64,000 nucleotides of DNA from Candidatus Chlorohelix allophototropha (GTDB taxonomy: Bacteria; Chloroflexota; Chloroflexia; Chloroheliales; Chloroheliaceae), in the NCBI RefSeq assembly GCF_030389965.1, contig NZ_CP128400.1:558001-622000 (forward strand), in the 5' to 3' direction. Numbering within the stretch: the stretch's first letter is position 1; each line of letters begins with the position of its first letter. The translations under genes were made by a program, and so were the position numbers. Below, one piece after another: positions 18,004 through 25,814 of this stretch. The notes under the pieces were generated by a model. That model did no database searches, was not told where the DNA came from, and saw only the letters and a program-made list of their open reading frames with translations.

Positions 18004-19503
18004 CTACAGAATATAACGGCTCAAATCCTCATCTTCTACTAGATCGCCTACCTGCTGCTGTACGTATTCGCGATTGACCACAAAACAGTCACCCTTCCGC
18101 TCGGCAGCACAGAAAGAAATTTCCTCCAGCACTCTTTCCATTACGGTATGCAAACGGCGCGCCCCGATATCCTCGTTGCGCCGATTTACCTCGCTGGCTA
18201 CGTAAGCAATCTCATCCAAACCGTCATCTTCAAATGTTAGGTTAACGCCTTCGGTAGCTAACAACTCGATATACTGATGAGTTAGCGAATTATGAGGCTT
18301 AACCAGTATTTCCTTGAGATCTTCCTTATCGAGGCTATCCAGTTCAACCCTGAGCGGGAAACGACCCTGCAACTCTGGAATCAAATCGGAAGGCTTGGCG
18401 TTATGGAATGCCCCTGCCGCGATAAAAAGGATGTGGTCGCTTCTTACCGAGCCGTAGCGAGTCATTACGGTAGAACCTTCAACGATTGGCAGCAAATCAC
18501 GCTGTACCCCCTCACCCGAAACATCTGGACCGGTTTCGTTACCATTTCCGACAATCTTATCGATTTCGTCTAGAAATACCACGCCCATTTGCTCCGAGCG
18601 CCGCAAGGCTTCATCCACTACCTCATCGAAATCGATCAGCTTGTGGGCTTCTTCGTTGATTAGCACCCGCCGCGCCTCCTTAACGGAAAGGCGGCGAGTA
18701 CGGCGGCGGTTGAGTGAGCCAAGACTCTCCATAAAATCTGGAAAGCCATCACTATGATCATCAGTTCCCATGCTAGCAACAAATTCAATTATTCCGCCAA
18801 AGCTCCCGTCATGGTCAAGATCAATTTCGATGGTCTGCTCTTCCAATTTCTTTTGGTTTAGCATATTAGCAACATGGCGACGACGGCGTTTCAGGCGACG
18901 TTTTTCTTCAGGCGAAAGCTCCGGTTCAGCTTGCTTTTCGTCACTCTCGACAATCTCAACTTGCTTTTCCAGTTCGGCGGGTTTCTTATGGTCTTTATCT
19001 TTGTAGTAAAGTTGCAACACCAGATAGTTTACCAGCTTTTCGTTAGCCGCAATTTCAGCTTTCTCGTTTACTTCCTTGAGCTTTTCTTCGCGCACCATCT
19101 GGATACTAGCTTCCAGCAAATCACGAATTATTGACTCAACATCGCGCCCTACATATCCCACCTCGGTAAATTTAGTTGCCTCTACCTTGATAAAAGGTGC
19201 ATCAATAATTTTCGCCACCCGCCGCGCAATTTCGGTTTTGCCAACCCCGGTGGGTCCAATCATCATAATATTTTTAGGTGCTATTTCCTCGCGCAATTCC
19301 TCGCTCAGACGCAAACGGCGATAGCGATTGCGTAAGGCAATCGCAACAGCGCGTTTGGCTTTATCCTGACCAACAATAAATCTATCTAGTTCCGCTACAA
19401 TCTGTGGTGGAGTTAGATCGGCAAGGGTATTTAAATTGGTAGTTAACTCAGGAGGGCGATGGACGCTCTCTGGGTTTTGTGTGTTCTTCAGTATATCGTT
19501 CAA
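18004..19503 (-). CDS. hslU: ATP-dependent protease ATPase subunit HslU (ClpY)
   Basis: AAA+ unfoldase that normally caps the HslV peptidase. The 499-aa protein has TPPQIVAELDRFIVGQDKAKR at about 31, Walker A GPTGVGKT at 83-90, the pore-loop region YVGRD near 117-121, Walker B VVFLDE at 308-313, and the conserved C-terminal LSRYIL tail that in known HslU docks into HslV. It exceeds the E. coli protein by about 55 residues because of a roughly 27-residue N-terminal extension and a long charged I-domain (about 165-275, with a KRRLKRRRRH patch). TTG at 19503 is the only plausible start; GAGG lies 11 nt upstream. No hslV is adjacent; the next gene upstream is divergent. Confidence 0.93.
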   Translation of the reverse strand: MNDILKNTQNPESVHRPPELTTNLNTLADLTPPQIVAELDRFIVGQDKAKRAVAIALRNRYRRLRLSEELREEIAPKNIMMIGPTGVGKTEIARRVAKIIDAPFIKVEATKFTEVGYVGRDVESIIRDLLEASIQMVREEKLKEVNEKAEIAANEKLVNYLVLQLYYKDKDHKKPAELEKQVEIVESDEKQAEPELSPEEKRRLKRRRRHVANMLNQKKLEEQTIEIDLDHDGSFGGIIEFVASMGTDDHSDGFPDFMESLGSLNRRRTRRLSVKEARRVLINEEAHKLIDFDEVVDEALRRSEQMGVVFLDEIDKIVGNGNETGPDVSGEGVQRDLLPIVEGSTVMTRYGSVRSDHILFIAAGAFHNAKPSDLIPELQGRFPLRVELDSLDKEDLKEILVKPHNSLTHQYIELLATEGVNLTFEDDGLDEIAYVASEVNRRNEDIGARRLHTVMERVLEEISFCAAERKGDCFVVNREYVQQQVGDLVEDEDLSRYIL

Positions 19504-19671
19504 GTAAACAGTAACCTCATCTTATCCAATATTCAGGTTTATCCCAAAAACCTGATTAGTACATAATTATAACATATGACAAGATTATGGCACTTCCTTC
19601 GCCAATAATTTTTTGCAGCTCATGCTATCATAGAATAACGATTTAGGTCATAAAAATGGAAGAAGGCTAAT

Positions 19672-20868
19672 ATGGCAAAATTAAAAAGTGACGAAGCGTT
19701 AATTGCAGGCGCAACTCGTCTGCCTACCGGTAAGTTTCTCGGCGCACTGAGTGGGTTTACCGCTCCAGAATTAGGTGCACTCGCTATTCGTGCTGCTATG
19801 AAACGCGCTGAGATACGCCCCGAATTGGTCGAAGAAGTAATTATGGGAAACGTGGTACAAGCAGGAGAAGGGCAAGCTCCAGCGCGCCAAGCTGCTATAA
19901 AAGGCGGTGTTCCTGATGGTGTTCCGGCGCTAACCATCAATAAAGTTTGTGGGAGTGGCTTAAAAGCGGTAATGCTGGCAGCTAATTCCATCAAAGCGGG
20001 TGAGCAGGATGTAATGATCGCGGGCGGCATGGAAAGCATGAGCAGCGCCCCTTATATGTTGCCCAAAGCTCGTAATGGCTACCGGATGGGTAATGGCGAA
20101 CTGGTTGATCTTGTTGTCCATGATGGTTTGTGGTGCGCTTTTGAAAATCTGCATATGGGTATGAGCGCGGAGCTAATCGCTGATAAATTCGAAATCAGCC
20201 GCGAAGCACAGGACGAATTTGCTTATAACAGCCAGCGTAAAGCTGCGCAATCTATTGAAGCAGGAGTGTTCAAACGCGAAATTACTCCGGTGGAAATTAA
20301 GACCAAAAAAGGTGTGACCTTGTTTGAGGTGGATGAACCGCCGCGCTTTGATACTACTCTCGAATCGTTAACAGCCCTGAAACCCGCTTTCAAGCCACAG
20401 GGCGGCTCGGTAACCGCTGGCAATGCCCCCGGTTTGAGCGATGGTGCCAGTGCGATGGTGGTACTCAGCCGCACCGCTGCCGAACGATACGGGATTGCGC
20501 CACAAGCCCGCATCACGGGGTATGCTTCCGCCGCACTTGAGCCTAAATATGTCTTTGCTGCACCACCGCTTGCAGTAAATAAATTGCTTGAGCAAACCGG
20601 CTTAAAGTTAGGCGATTTTGATTTAGTAGAAGTCAATGAAGCGTTTGCCGCGCAGGTTCTGGCAAACCACAAAGAACTGCACTTCGACCTCTCTCGTGTA
20701 AACGTGCGGGGTGGGGCTATCGCTTTAGGGCATCCAATCGGATCTAGCGGCGCGAAAATCCTGACTACCTTGATTCACGCCTTGCAAGATACCGGCGGCA
20801 AACGCGGGCTGGTAACGTTGTGTCTGGGCGGTGGTGGTGCGGTGGCGCTTAGCATCGAACTTATCTAA
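19672..20868 (+). CDS. Acetyl-CoA acetyltransferase (thiolase)
   Basis: Condenses two acyl-CoA molecules or cleaves 3-ketoacyl-CoA. At 398 aa it has normal thiolase length, with nucleophile Cys93 in VCGSGLKAV, the His motif near NEAFAAQ, GHPIGSSGAKI and the second Cys in CLGGGGAVA. AAGAAGG precedes the ATG at 19672. It is a separate unit from the PHA operon thiolase at 25815 and is followed by a good terminator. Either this or the second thiolase could supply acetoacetyl-CoA; sequence alone does not settle chain-length preference or direction. Confidence 0.93.
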   Translation: MAKLKSDEALIAGATRLPTGKFLGALSGFTAPELGALAIRAAMKRAEIRPELVEEVIMGNVVQAGEGQAPARQAAIKGGVPDGVPALTINKVCGSGLKAVMLAANSIKAGEQDVMIAGGMESMSSAPYMLPKARNGYRMGNGELVDLVVHDGLWCAFENLHMGMSAELIADKFEISREAQDEFAYNSQRKAAQSIEAGVFKREITPVEIKTKKGVTLFEVDEPPRFDTTLESLTALKPAFKPQGGSVTAGNAPGLSDGASAMVVLSRTAAERYGIAPQARITGYASAALEPKYVFAAPPLAVNKLLEQTGLKLGDFDLVEVNEAFAAQVLANHKELHFDLSRVNVRGGAIALGHPIGSSGAKILTTLIHALQDTGGKRGLVTLCLGGGGAVALSIELI

Positions 20869-20882
20869 TAACCGGAATCCGG

Positions 20883-20910
20883 GGGATATCTTAAGCGGTA
20901 TCCCTTTTTA
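20883..20910 (+). terminator. Rho-independent terminator after thiolase
   Basis: GGGATATC (20883-20890) and GGTATCCC (20897-20904) form an 8-bp stem with one G-T pair and a 6-nt loop, followed at once by TTTTTA. It lies 15 bp after the thiolase stop. Confidence 0.8.
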
Positions 20911-21843
20911 TTTATTCAATTTTGCTGCTCAGCGGGAGACTCACAGGCTGCTGTCATCGCTAAAGTTTGCCAAAGCAGTCAAGTTTGCGCACCGCCCTTT
21001 TTTTGACCCTCCCTGATCTGTTACATTTAGAAAGTAAAAATAAATCCACTGCACTATTCCGAACAAGGACAATGCAAAATGCACTCATTGTAATTGTTAG
21101 ATTTATATCATAGAATGTCTAAGGTTTACACAGAGAATTTATTAATGATAATTTAATCTCTTTAGCAGAGATTAATATGAGCCATTTATAATCTGTTATA
21201 TATCCGTTTACACAAGATTAAAGGTTGTGCCTGCTTGAGCCTATACTACGAGACTTCGATAGGTTTTTAGCCCGATTTTGTACTTTCCTGCTTATATTAA
21301 GAACGTAAAAAGCTTAGTGTTTTAATTATTGTTTAATCAGAATATCTATAAAGACTATTCTTTTCTGTGAGATATTAAACTCAGTCTTATTTTGTGGTTA
21401 CATTCGCCCTGCTAGTTCTCCATTACACCCCACCCAATCCATTTTCCAAGCAGGTGGATTGGCAAGTAAATAAGCTGCTGAACCTGATTTATAGTGATAG
21501 TTGGGTATATCCGCTTCAATTATTGCAGATGGTAAAAAGGATTTAATGTTTTAGTATTCGGGATTTTACAATGTTCTGATAAAGTTTGACTTCAAAATTA
21601 CTACACCACATTTAGTAATTAGCCAGAATAACTACCGTTTCAAAGATGTCAATAAAGACATTAAAATTTGGTTCCGTGAAGTGTTAAAAGTAATAATAAT
21701 TGAAAATACAACCACTTGGAACTGTTTGTATTGCGTTAGAACTAACTAATTAATACTTTCATTGATACAGCTACCCGGTTAACAACAAATACCCTGGGCA
21801 CCAATGTACTGGATAGCCGGTATACCTGGAAGGAGGCAACTCA
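20911..21843. other. Long AT-rich intergenic region before the NarL-type regulator
   Basis: About 930 bp with no credible gene on either strand. Two perfect 8-bp hairpins are visible: TTAATCTC/GAGATTAA at 21152-21174 and CCAATCCA/TGGATTGG at 21434-21462. Neither is followed by a T-run. A good AGGAGG sits just before the GTG start of the regulator. The region may hold a long leader or promoters, but I could not assign convincing boxes. Confidence 0.5.
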
Positions 21844-22494
21844 GTGACTATTCGTGTAATGATTGCTGATGATCACAACATTGTAAGACAAGGACTACAC
21901 TTAATTCTTAAATTAGATCGTGGGCTGGAAGTAGTGGGAGAAGCAGCGGATGGTGCAGAAGCTATATCGTTGGCGCGGAAGCTTAAGCCCGATGTAGTAT
22001 TGATGGATCTTTTGATGCCGATAGTAGATGGGATTACAGCTACCTCAATTATTCGTAAGGAATTGCCTGATACCGAAGTACTGGCTTTGACCAGTGTTCT
22101 CGAAGTGATTTCGGTGGTAGATGCGGTGCGCGCCGGTGCAATCGGCTATGTAGTTAAGGATAGGCAGGCAAAAGATGTGTGCCAAGCCATTAGAGCGGCT
22201 GCGGCAGGGCAAGTGCAACTATCCTCGGATGCAATGGTACGAATAATGCGCGAGATGCGCGGGGACGAACATGCTGTGCAACCCGCCGAGCTAACCCAGC
22301 GAGAGATATGCGTACTGAAGTTGCTTTCTCAGGGCTATTCTAATAAACAGATAGCCGATAGTTTGGGTATTACCGAAAGAACTTCCAAAACCCATGTGAG
22401 CAATATTCTCTCAAAATTAGGAGTACAAAGTCGTACCCAAGCGGCTTATCAGGCTATCCAAATGGGAATGATTCATTCTCAAAAGAAGGAGTAG
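21844..22494 (+). CDS. NarL/FixJ-family response regulator
   Basis: A 216-aa DNA-binding response regulator. The receiver domain has ADDHN acidic residues, acceptor D55 in VVLMDLLMP, and the switch Thr/Ser and Lys (KDRQ) positions. The C-terminal LuxR-type helix-turn-helix reads LTQREICVLKLLSQGYSNKQIADSLGI in overlapping parts, with the recognition helix near SKTHVSNILSKL. GTG at 21844 follows GGAGG with 7-nt spacing. It overlaps or abuts the following sensor kinase gene and forms its cognate pair. Targets could include the flanking thiolase or PHA operon (inference from location only). Confidence 0.92.
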   Translation: MTIRVMIADDHNIVRQGLHLILKLDRGLEVVGEAADGAEAISLARKLKPDVVLMDLLMPIVDGITATSIIRKELPDTEVLALTSVLEVISVVDAVRAGAIGYVVKDRQAKDVCQAIRAAAAGQVQLSSDAMVRIMREMRGDEHAVQPAELTQREICVLKLLSQGYSNKQIADSLGITERTSKTHVSNILSKLGVQSRTQAAYQAIQMGMIHSQKKE

Positions 22495-22510
22495 CCACAG
22501 CGACCGAGCA

Positions 22511-24160
22511 CTGAAAGGGGGCGGAAACACGCAAAAAACCAGTCGGGAAAAAAATAACACCTCTCAACAACCGGAGCAAAAATTACTGGATAGCGAAAAA
22601 GGATACCAGCAAATTTTTGAGAATTCCAGTGATAACCTGCTGGTATATGAGTTGAAAAGCAATCTTATTACTGAAGTTAATCATGCTTGCTGTAAGTTAT
22701 TTGGCTGTTCGAGGCAGGAGTTAATCGGGCAAAGTCTCGATAGTTTTATTCATCCTGATTATCTAAAAGCATTCAAGGAATTTACTGAAAAGGCTAAGAC
22801 CCAAAATCAATTTCAGGGTCAATTTCTCTGTCTGAAACACACCAATACCGCTTCTTTTAATAGTCAGATTTTTGCAACAACTCTCAGTTACCGCTCTAGT
22901 AGTACCCATCTTCTTATGGTAATTCAGGATGTAACTCAGCAAATAGAAACGTACCAATTGCTTGAGCAAATGGTAGCAGCACGTACCCAAGAATTATCTA
23001 CCCTGTTGGAAATTTCGCAGCAGATTGTAGCCACTCTTGACTTGAAAGCTCTTGAAAATGTCGTTTTTAAACAGCTAAAGCGTATTGTAAATTACACCGG
23101 AGCTATGCTCTTTTCCTATAAGGGAAACGAACTTGAACTTTTGTTTAAGCAAGCGCCCTTATCTGAAGAGCAAGCTATGGTAATGGTTTCTCCTCTGGAA
23201 CATTTGGCTATCGCAAACCAACTGTTGCAGAAACGAAAACCGCTAATAATTGCGGATGTACAAGAAGAATCTGGGCGTACCACGCTTAAGCTACCCGAAC
23301 TTGGCGAATCGCATACCTTGATTTATTCCTATGTGCGTAGCCAGATGTTCGTTCCGTTGGTCATTAAGGATAAAGTGATCGGAGTAATAAGCTTAGTTTA
23401 TCACGAACCGAATTATTATACCGAAGAACATGCCAATCTGGTGCTAACCATTGGCAACCAAGTAGCGGTAGCGTTGGAAAATATCCGGCTTTATCAGCAT
23501 GCCCGTGAATTAGCCACCTTGCAGGAACGCCGGCGGGTTGCGCGTGAATTACACGACTCAACCTCACAGGTACTCACCAGTATTTTATTGGTATCCGAAA
23601 CAGCGCGTTCATTAGTTGAACAAAAACTGGATGAACCAGACCAACTTCTCACCTTACTAAGCCACGTAGTGGCGTTAGCAGAAGGGGGTCTGGAAGAAAT
23701 GCGCACCCTAATTTATGAATTACGCCCAGAAACGTTGGCAAAGAAAGGGTTAGTCGCTGCCTTGAAAGGCGAGATAGGCTCTTTGCGTTCCCGACATGGT
23801 ATCGAAGTAACAGATGAGCTTAACGTAGTCGAAATGCAAGGGCTGTCGCTAATAATACAGGAAGCGCTTTATTGGATTGCACGGGAGGCATTGCACAATG
23901 TAGTCAAGCATGCTCATGCAACCTCTGTAAAAATTTCCATTCAATGCCCTGAAGAAAATAAAAGTGTTGTTGTGATGAAGGTAAGCGATAATGGGCGGGG
24001 CTTTAAGATCATAGACTTGTTCAAGAATCATCAGGGTTTATTGACCATCAGGGAAAGAGTAGCCGAACTGAACGGTATCCTTGATGTCAATAGTTCCCCC
24101 GGAGTTGGGACGTATCTTAGCATAAAATTGCCCCTAGAAATGCCTGTTTCTGAGGGTTAA
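22511..24160 (+). CDS. PAS-GAF sensor histidine kinase (HisKA_3 / NarX-type), start codon atypical
   Basis: Partner kinase of the preceding regulator. Domains: PAS at the N-terminus (YQQIFENSSDN to about 130), a short coiled linker, GAF in the middle, HisKA_3 with the phospho-His in RRVARELHDST, and HATPase (NVVKHAHA, SDNGRGF, GVGTYLSI). The first conventional start in frame is TTG at 22652, but that would cut off the first strand of the PAS domain. The frame stays open upstream to 22472, and the PAS homology begins near 22604. I therefore annotate from CTG at 22511 (549 aa, His348). No ATG, GTG or TTG lies between 22472 and 22652 in this frame, so the true start could also be ATT at 22475, near the AAGGAG at 22486. 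Confidence 0.75.
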   Translation: MKGGGNTQKTSREKNNTSQQPEQKLLDSEKGYQQIFENSSDNLLVYELKSNLITEVNHACCKLFGCSRQELIGQSLDSFIHPDYLKAFKEFTEKAKTQNQFQGQFLCLKHTNTASFNSQIFATTLSYRSSSTHLLMVIQDVTQQIETYQLLEQMVAARTQELSTLLEISQQIVATLDLKALENVVFKQLKRIVNYTGAMLFSYKGNELELLFKQAPLSEEQAMVMVSPLEHLAIANQLLQKRKPLIIADVQEESGRTTLKLPELGESHTLIYSYVRSQMFVPLVIKDKVIGVISLVYHEPNYYTEEHANLVLTIGNQVAVALENIRLYQHARELATLQERRRVARELHDSTSQVLTSILLVSETARSLVEQKLDEPDQLLTLLSHVVALAEGGLEEMRTLIYELRPETLAKKGLVAALKGEIGSLRSRHGIEVTDELNVVEMQGLSLIIQEALYWIAREALHNVVKHAHATSVKISIQCPEENKSVVVMKVSDNGRGFKIIDLFKNHQGLLTIRERVAELNGILDVNSSPGVGTYLSIKLPLEMPVSEG

Positions 24161-24169
24161 AGGGAAGTG

Positions 24170-24193
24170 GTTCTAGTACTTTGGTACTAGAAC
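24170..24193 (+). terminator. Perfect 10-bp hairpin after the sensor kinase
   Basis: GTTCTAGTAC (24170-24179) and GTACTAGAAC (24184-24193) pair fully around a TTTG loop, 9 bp after the kinase stop. There is no T-run, so it may be a Rho-independent-like stop, an mRNA-stabilising hairpin or an operator. Confidence 0.45.
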
Positions 24194-24441
24194 ACTACGA
24201 CTTTAGGACTAGACGCTTTATAAGCCATTATGACAAAAATAGAGCCGGAAACCTGATACTTTCTATACAGTTTGAACCGTCCTTTCGCCTGTTACAAATC
24301 TTTTAGCAAGCCTCTATAATGATTTTATACTGAAAATTAATAGAATCATAACACTTCATTCTATATCTGAGTTTTAAGTAAAATTCGGTGAATTTTACCA
24401 ATATCAGAAAAGACTTGAAATGGGATGTTCTTTGGGAGAGA

Positions 24442-24522
24442 AAGATATGTACCAACTTAAGCGGTTAACTAATTCAAGTGCAATGGAGCATTAGATTAGT
24501 TCCCCTTAAGCTGGTATATCTT
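24442..24522. repeat. Long imperfect inverted repeat (about 30-bp arms)
   Basis: The left arm 24442-24473 and right arm 24495-24522 share AAGATAT, ACCA, CTTAAG, GG and AACTAAT blocks in inverted order, interrupted by two 2-nt insertions and two mismatches. The loop is 21 nt. It could fold as a long RNA hairpin or be a palindromic mobile-element remnant. Confidence 0.6.
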
Positions 24523-24910
24523 CCTAAAATATTAGTTTCGAAATCAATTTAATGCTTTTATTTAATTTTAGGGTTGCTGCTAACAGTAATCCTTAGATTT
24601 AGTTGTGCCAATTGACGGTTCATTATTTAACGTCTCATTAGGGTTTTTGACCAGTTACTCCACTCACCTCAATCCACCAATGCAGTGTTGCAATATAACA
24701 TCCAAGCCTGAGGTCAGGAGAGTTTTCTATAGATTAAATAATGGCAAGAAAGGTTATCGAAGAATTTCCCAATTAGAACTCTCGCTCAATTGTAGTAGAA
24801 ATGAGCCTAGAGTAGAAGCAAGGGGCTTGAGCAAAATGCTTGAAACCCTTTAAGAAAAACACACGAATGTCCTTTGAAGTATTTCTAATAAGAGAGGTGC
24901 GAAACGGAAT

Positions 24911-25684
24911 ATGAGTAGCGTGCATACTGAGCTGGTTGATAAATTTGGGGTGATAACCCTGAACCGCGAAGAGAAGCGTAATGCTCTATCCGCGGAACTA
25001 ATTTCAGATCTAGTCGCAGCTTTGGATTTTATGAAACAAAGTAATGTTCGTGCAATAATTTTGCGAGCCTCAAGCAAAAGCAAAACTTGGTCAGCCGGAC
25101 ATGATGTATCGGAGTTGCCTCGGAATAATGCTGATCCCCTGCGCTGGAGTGACCCCTTGGAAGAAGGCATTCGAGCCATTAACCGCTTTCCTACGCCGGT
25201 GATTGCTATGGTGCATGGTACAGTCTGGGGTGGGGCTTGCGACCTGACTTTTAACTGCGACTTAATTGTAGGCGACCCCACTTGCGCTTTTGCGATCACT
25301 CCCGCCAAGCTAGGCGTTCCCTACAACCCAAGTGGCATTATGCACTTTTTGATGCGGTTACCTTTGAATGTCGTCAAAGAAATGTTCTTCACAGCTTTAC
25401 CCTTAAACGCCGATCGGGCATTACAAGTGGGAATTCTAAACCATTTGGTAAGTGAGGATGAGTTGGAAGCTTTCACTTATAACCTAGCCACCCATATCTG
25501 CACCCTATCACACCATAGCATTTCGGTAATCAAAGAACAGGCTCGGATTATAGCCGACTCCTTTTCGATTAATACCGAAACTTGGGAATACATTCAAGAG
25601 TTACGTAGGCGGGTTTATCAGGGACGGCATTACCACGAAGGTATCGAGGCTTTCTTAGAAAAACGCTCTCCGAACTTTGTCTAG
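24911..25684 (+). CDS. scpB: Methylmalonyl-CoA decarboxylase-like crotonase-family protein (ScpB/YgfG type)
   Basis: A crotonase-fold enzyme of 257 aa. From memory, the sequence follows the E. coli ScpB pattern closely: NALS near 24-27, SAGHDVSELP at 61-70, MVHGTVWGGA at 100-109, LGVPYNPSGI at 134-143, and a C-terminal FLEKRSPNF. His64 and Tyr138 occupy the places of His66 and Tyr140 reported as active-site residues in the E. coli decarboxylase, and the Glu residues typical of enoyl-CoA hydratases are not evident. The predicted reaction is methylmalonyl-CoA to propionyl-CoA plus CO2. It is the first gene of the PHA cluster, 130 bp before a thiolase, so a role in feeding propionyl-CoA to odd-chain PHA precursors is plausible. 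Confidence 0.8.
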   Translation: MSSVHTELVDKFGVITLNREEKRNALSAELISDLVAALDFMKQSNVRAIILRASSKSKTWSAGHDVSELPRNNADPLRWSDPLEEGIRAINRFPTPVIAMVHGTVWGGACDLTFNCDLIVGDPTCAFAITPAKLGVPYNPSGIMHFLMRLPLNVVKEMFFTALPLNADRALQVGILNHLVSEDELEAFTYNLATHICTLSHHSISVIKEQARIIADSFSINTETWEYIQELRRRVYQGRHYHEGIEAFLEKRSPNFV

Positions 25685-25753
25685 CCTGACAGGGTTTAGG
25701 AGTCTCTTACCCTAGGTGAAACAGAAGATTTTGTTAGGTAATTGGTGTCTGCT

Positions 25754-25780
25754 TAGTCTGGCTTGCTTTTTCCCAGACTA
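25754..25780 (+). terminator. Hairpin between scpB and phaA
   Basis: TAGTCTGG (25754-25761) pairs with CCAGACTA (25773-25780) around an 11-nt T-rich loop. No T-run follows, so read-through into the thiolase gene is likely; it may act as a processing or attenuation site. Confidence 0.35.
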
Positions 25781-25785
25781 GCAAC

Positions 25786-25797
25786 GTTCTATAGAAC
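25786..25797. promoter_or_regulatory. 12-bp perfect palindrome before phaA
   Basis: GTTCTATAGAAC is fully palindromic and ends 3 bp before the AAGGAG ribosome-binding site of the thiolase gene. It could be an operator. The same GTTCTA and TAGAAC half-sites bound the hairpin at 24170-24193. Confidence 0.35.
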
Positions 25798-25814
25798 AAC
25801 AAGGAGAATTGATC

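Larger units (their letters stand above)
24161..24910. other. 750-bp intergenic region with two strong inverted repeats
   Basis: No credible gene is seen. The 82-codon frame around 24605-24853 has no family resemblance and poor codon character. The region holds a perfect 10-bp stem at 24170-24193 and a long imperfect inverted repeat at 24442-24522, listed separately. It separates the two-component pair from the PHA operon and presumably contains the PHA operon promoter. Confidence 0.5.

Noticed and set aside
19620-20672. Minus-strand frames opposite the thiolase gene
   Set aside because: Antisense shadows; thiolase motifs fix the true frame.
22652-22654. TTG at 22652 as start of the sensor kinase
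   Set aside because: It would remove the start of the PAS domain, which is encoded in frame upstream.
24605-24853. 82-codon plus-strand frame
   Set aside because: GTG start without a ribosome-binding site, composition unlike neighbours, no recognisable motif.
24911-25684. Enoyl-CoA hydratase assignment for the crotonase-family protein
   Set aside because: Residue pattern around SAGHD, VWGGA and VPYN fits ScpB-type decarboxylase better, and the hydratase Glu pair is not evident.
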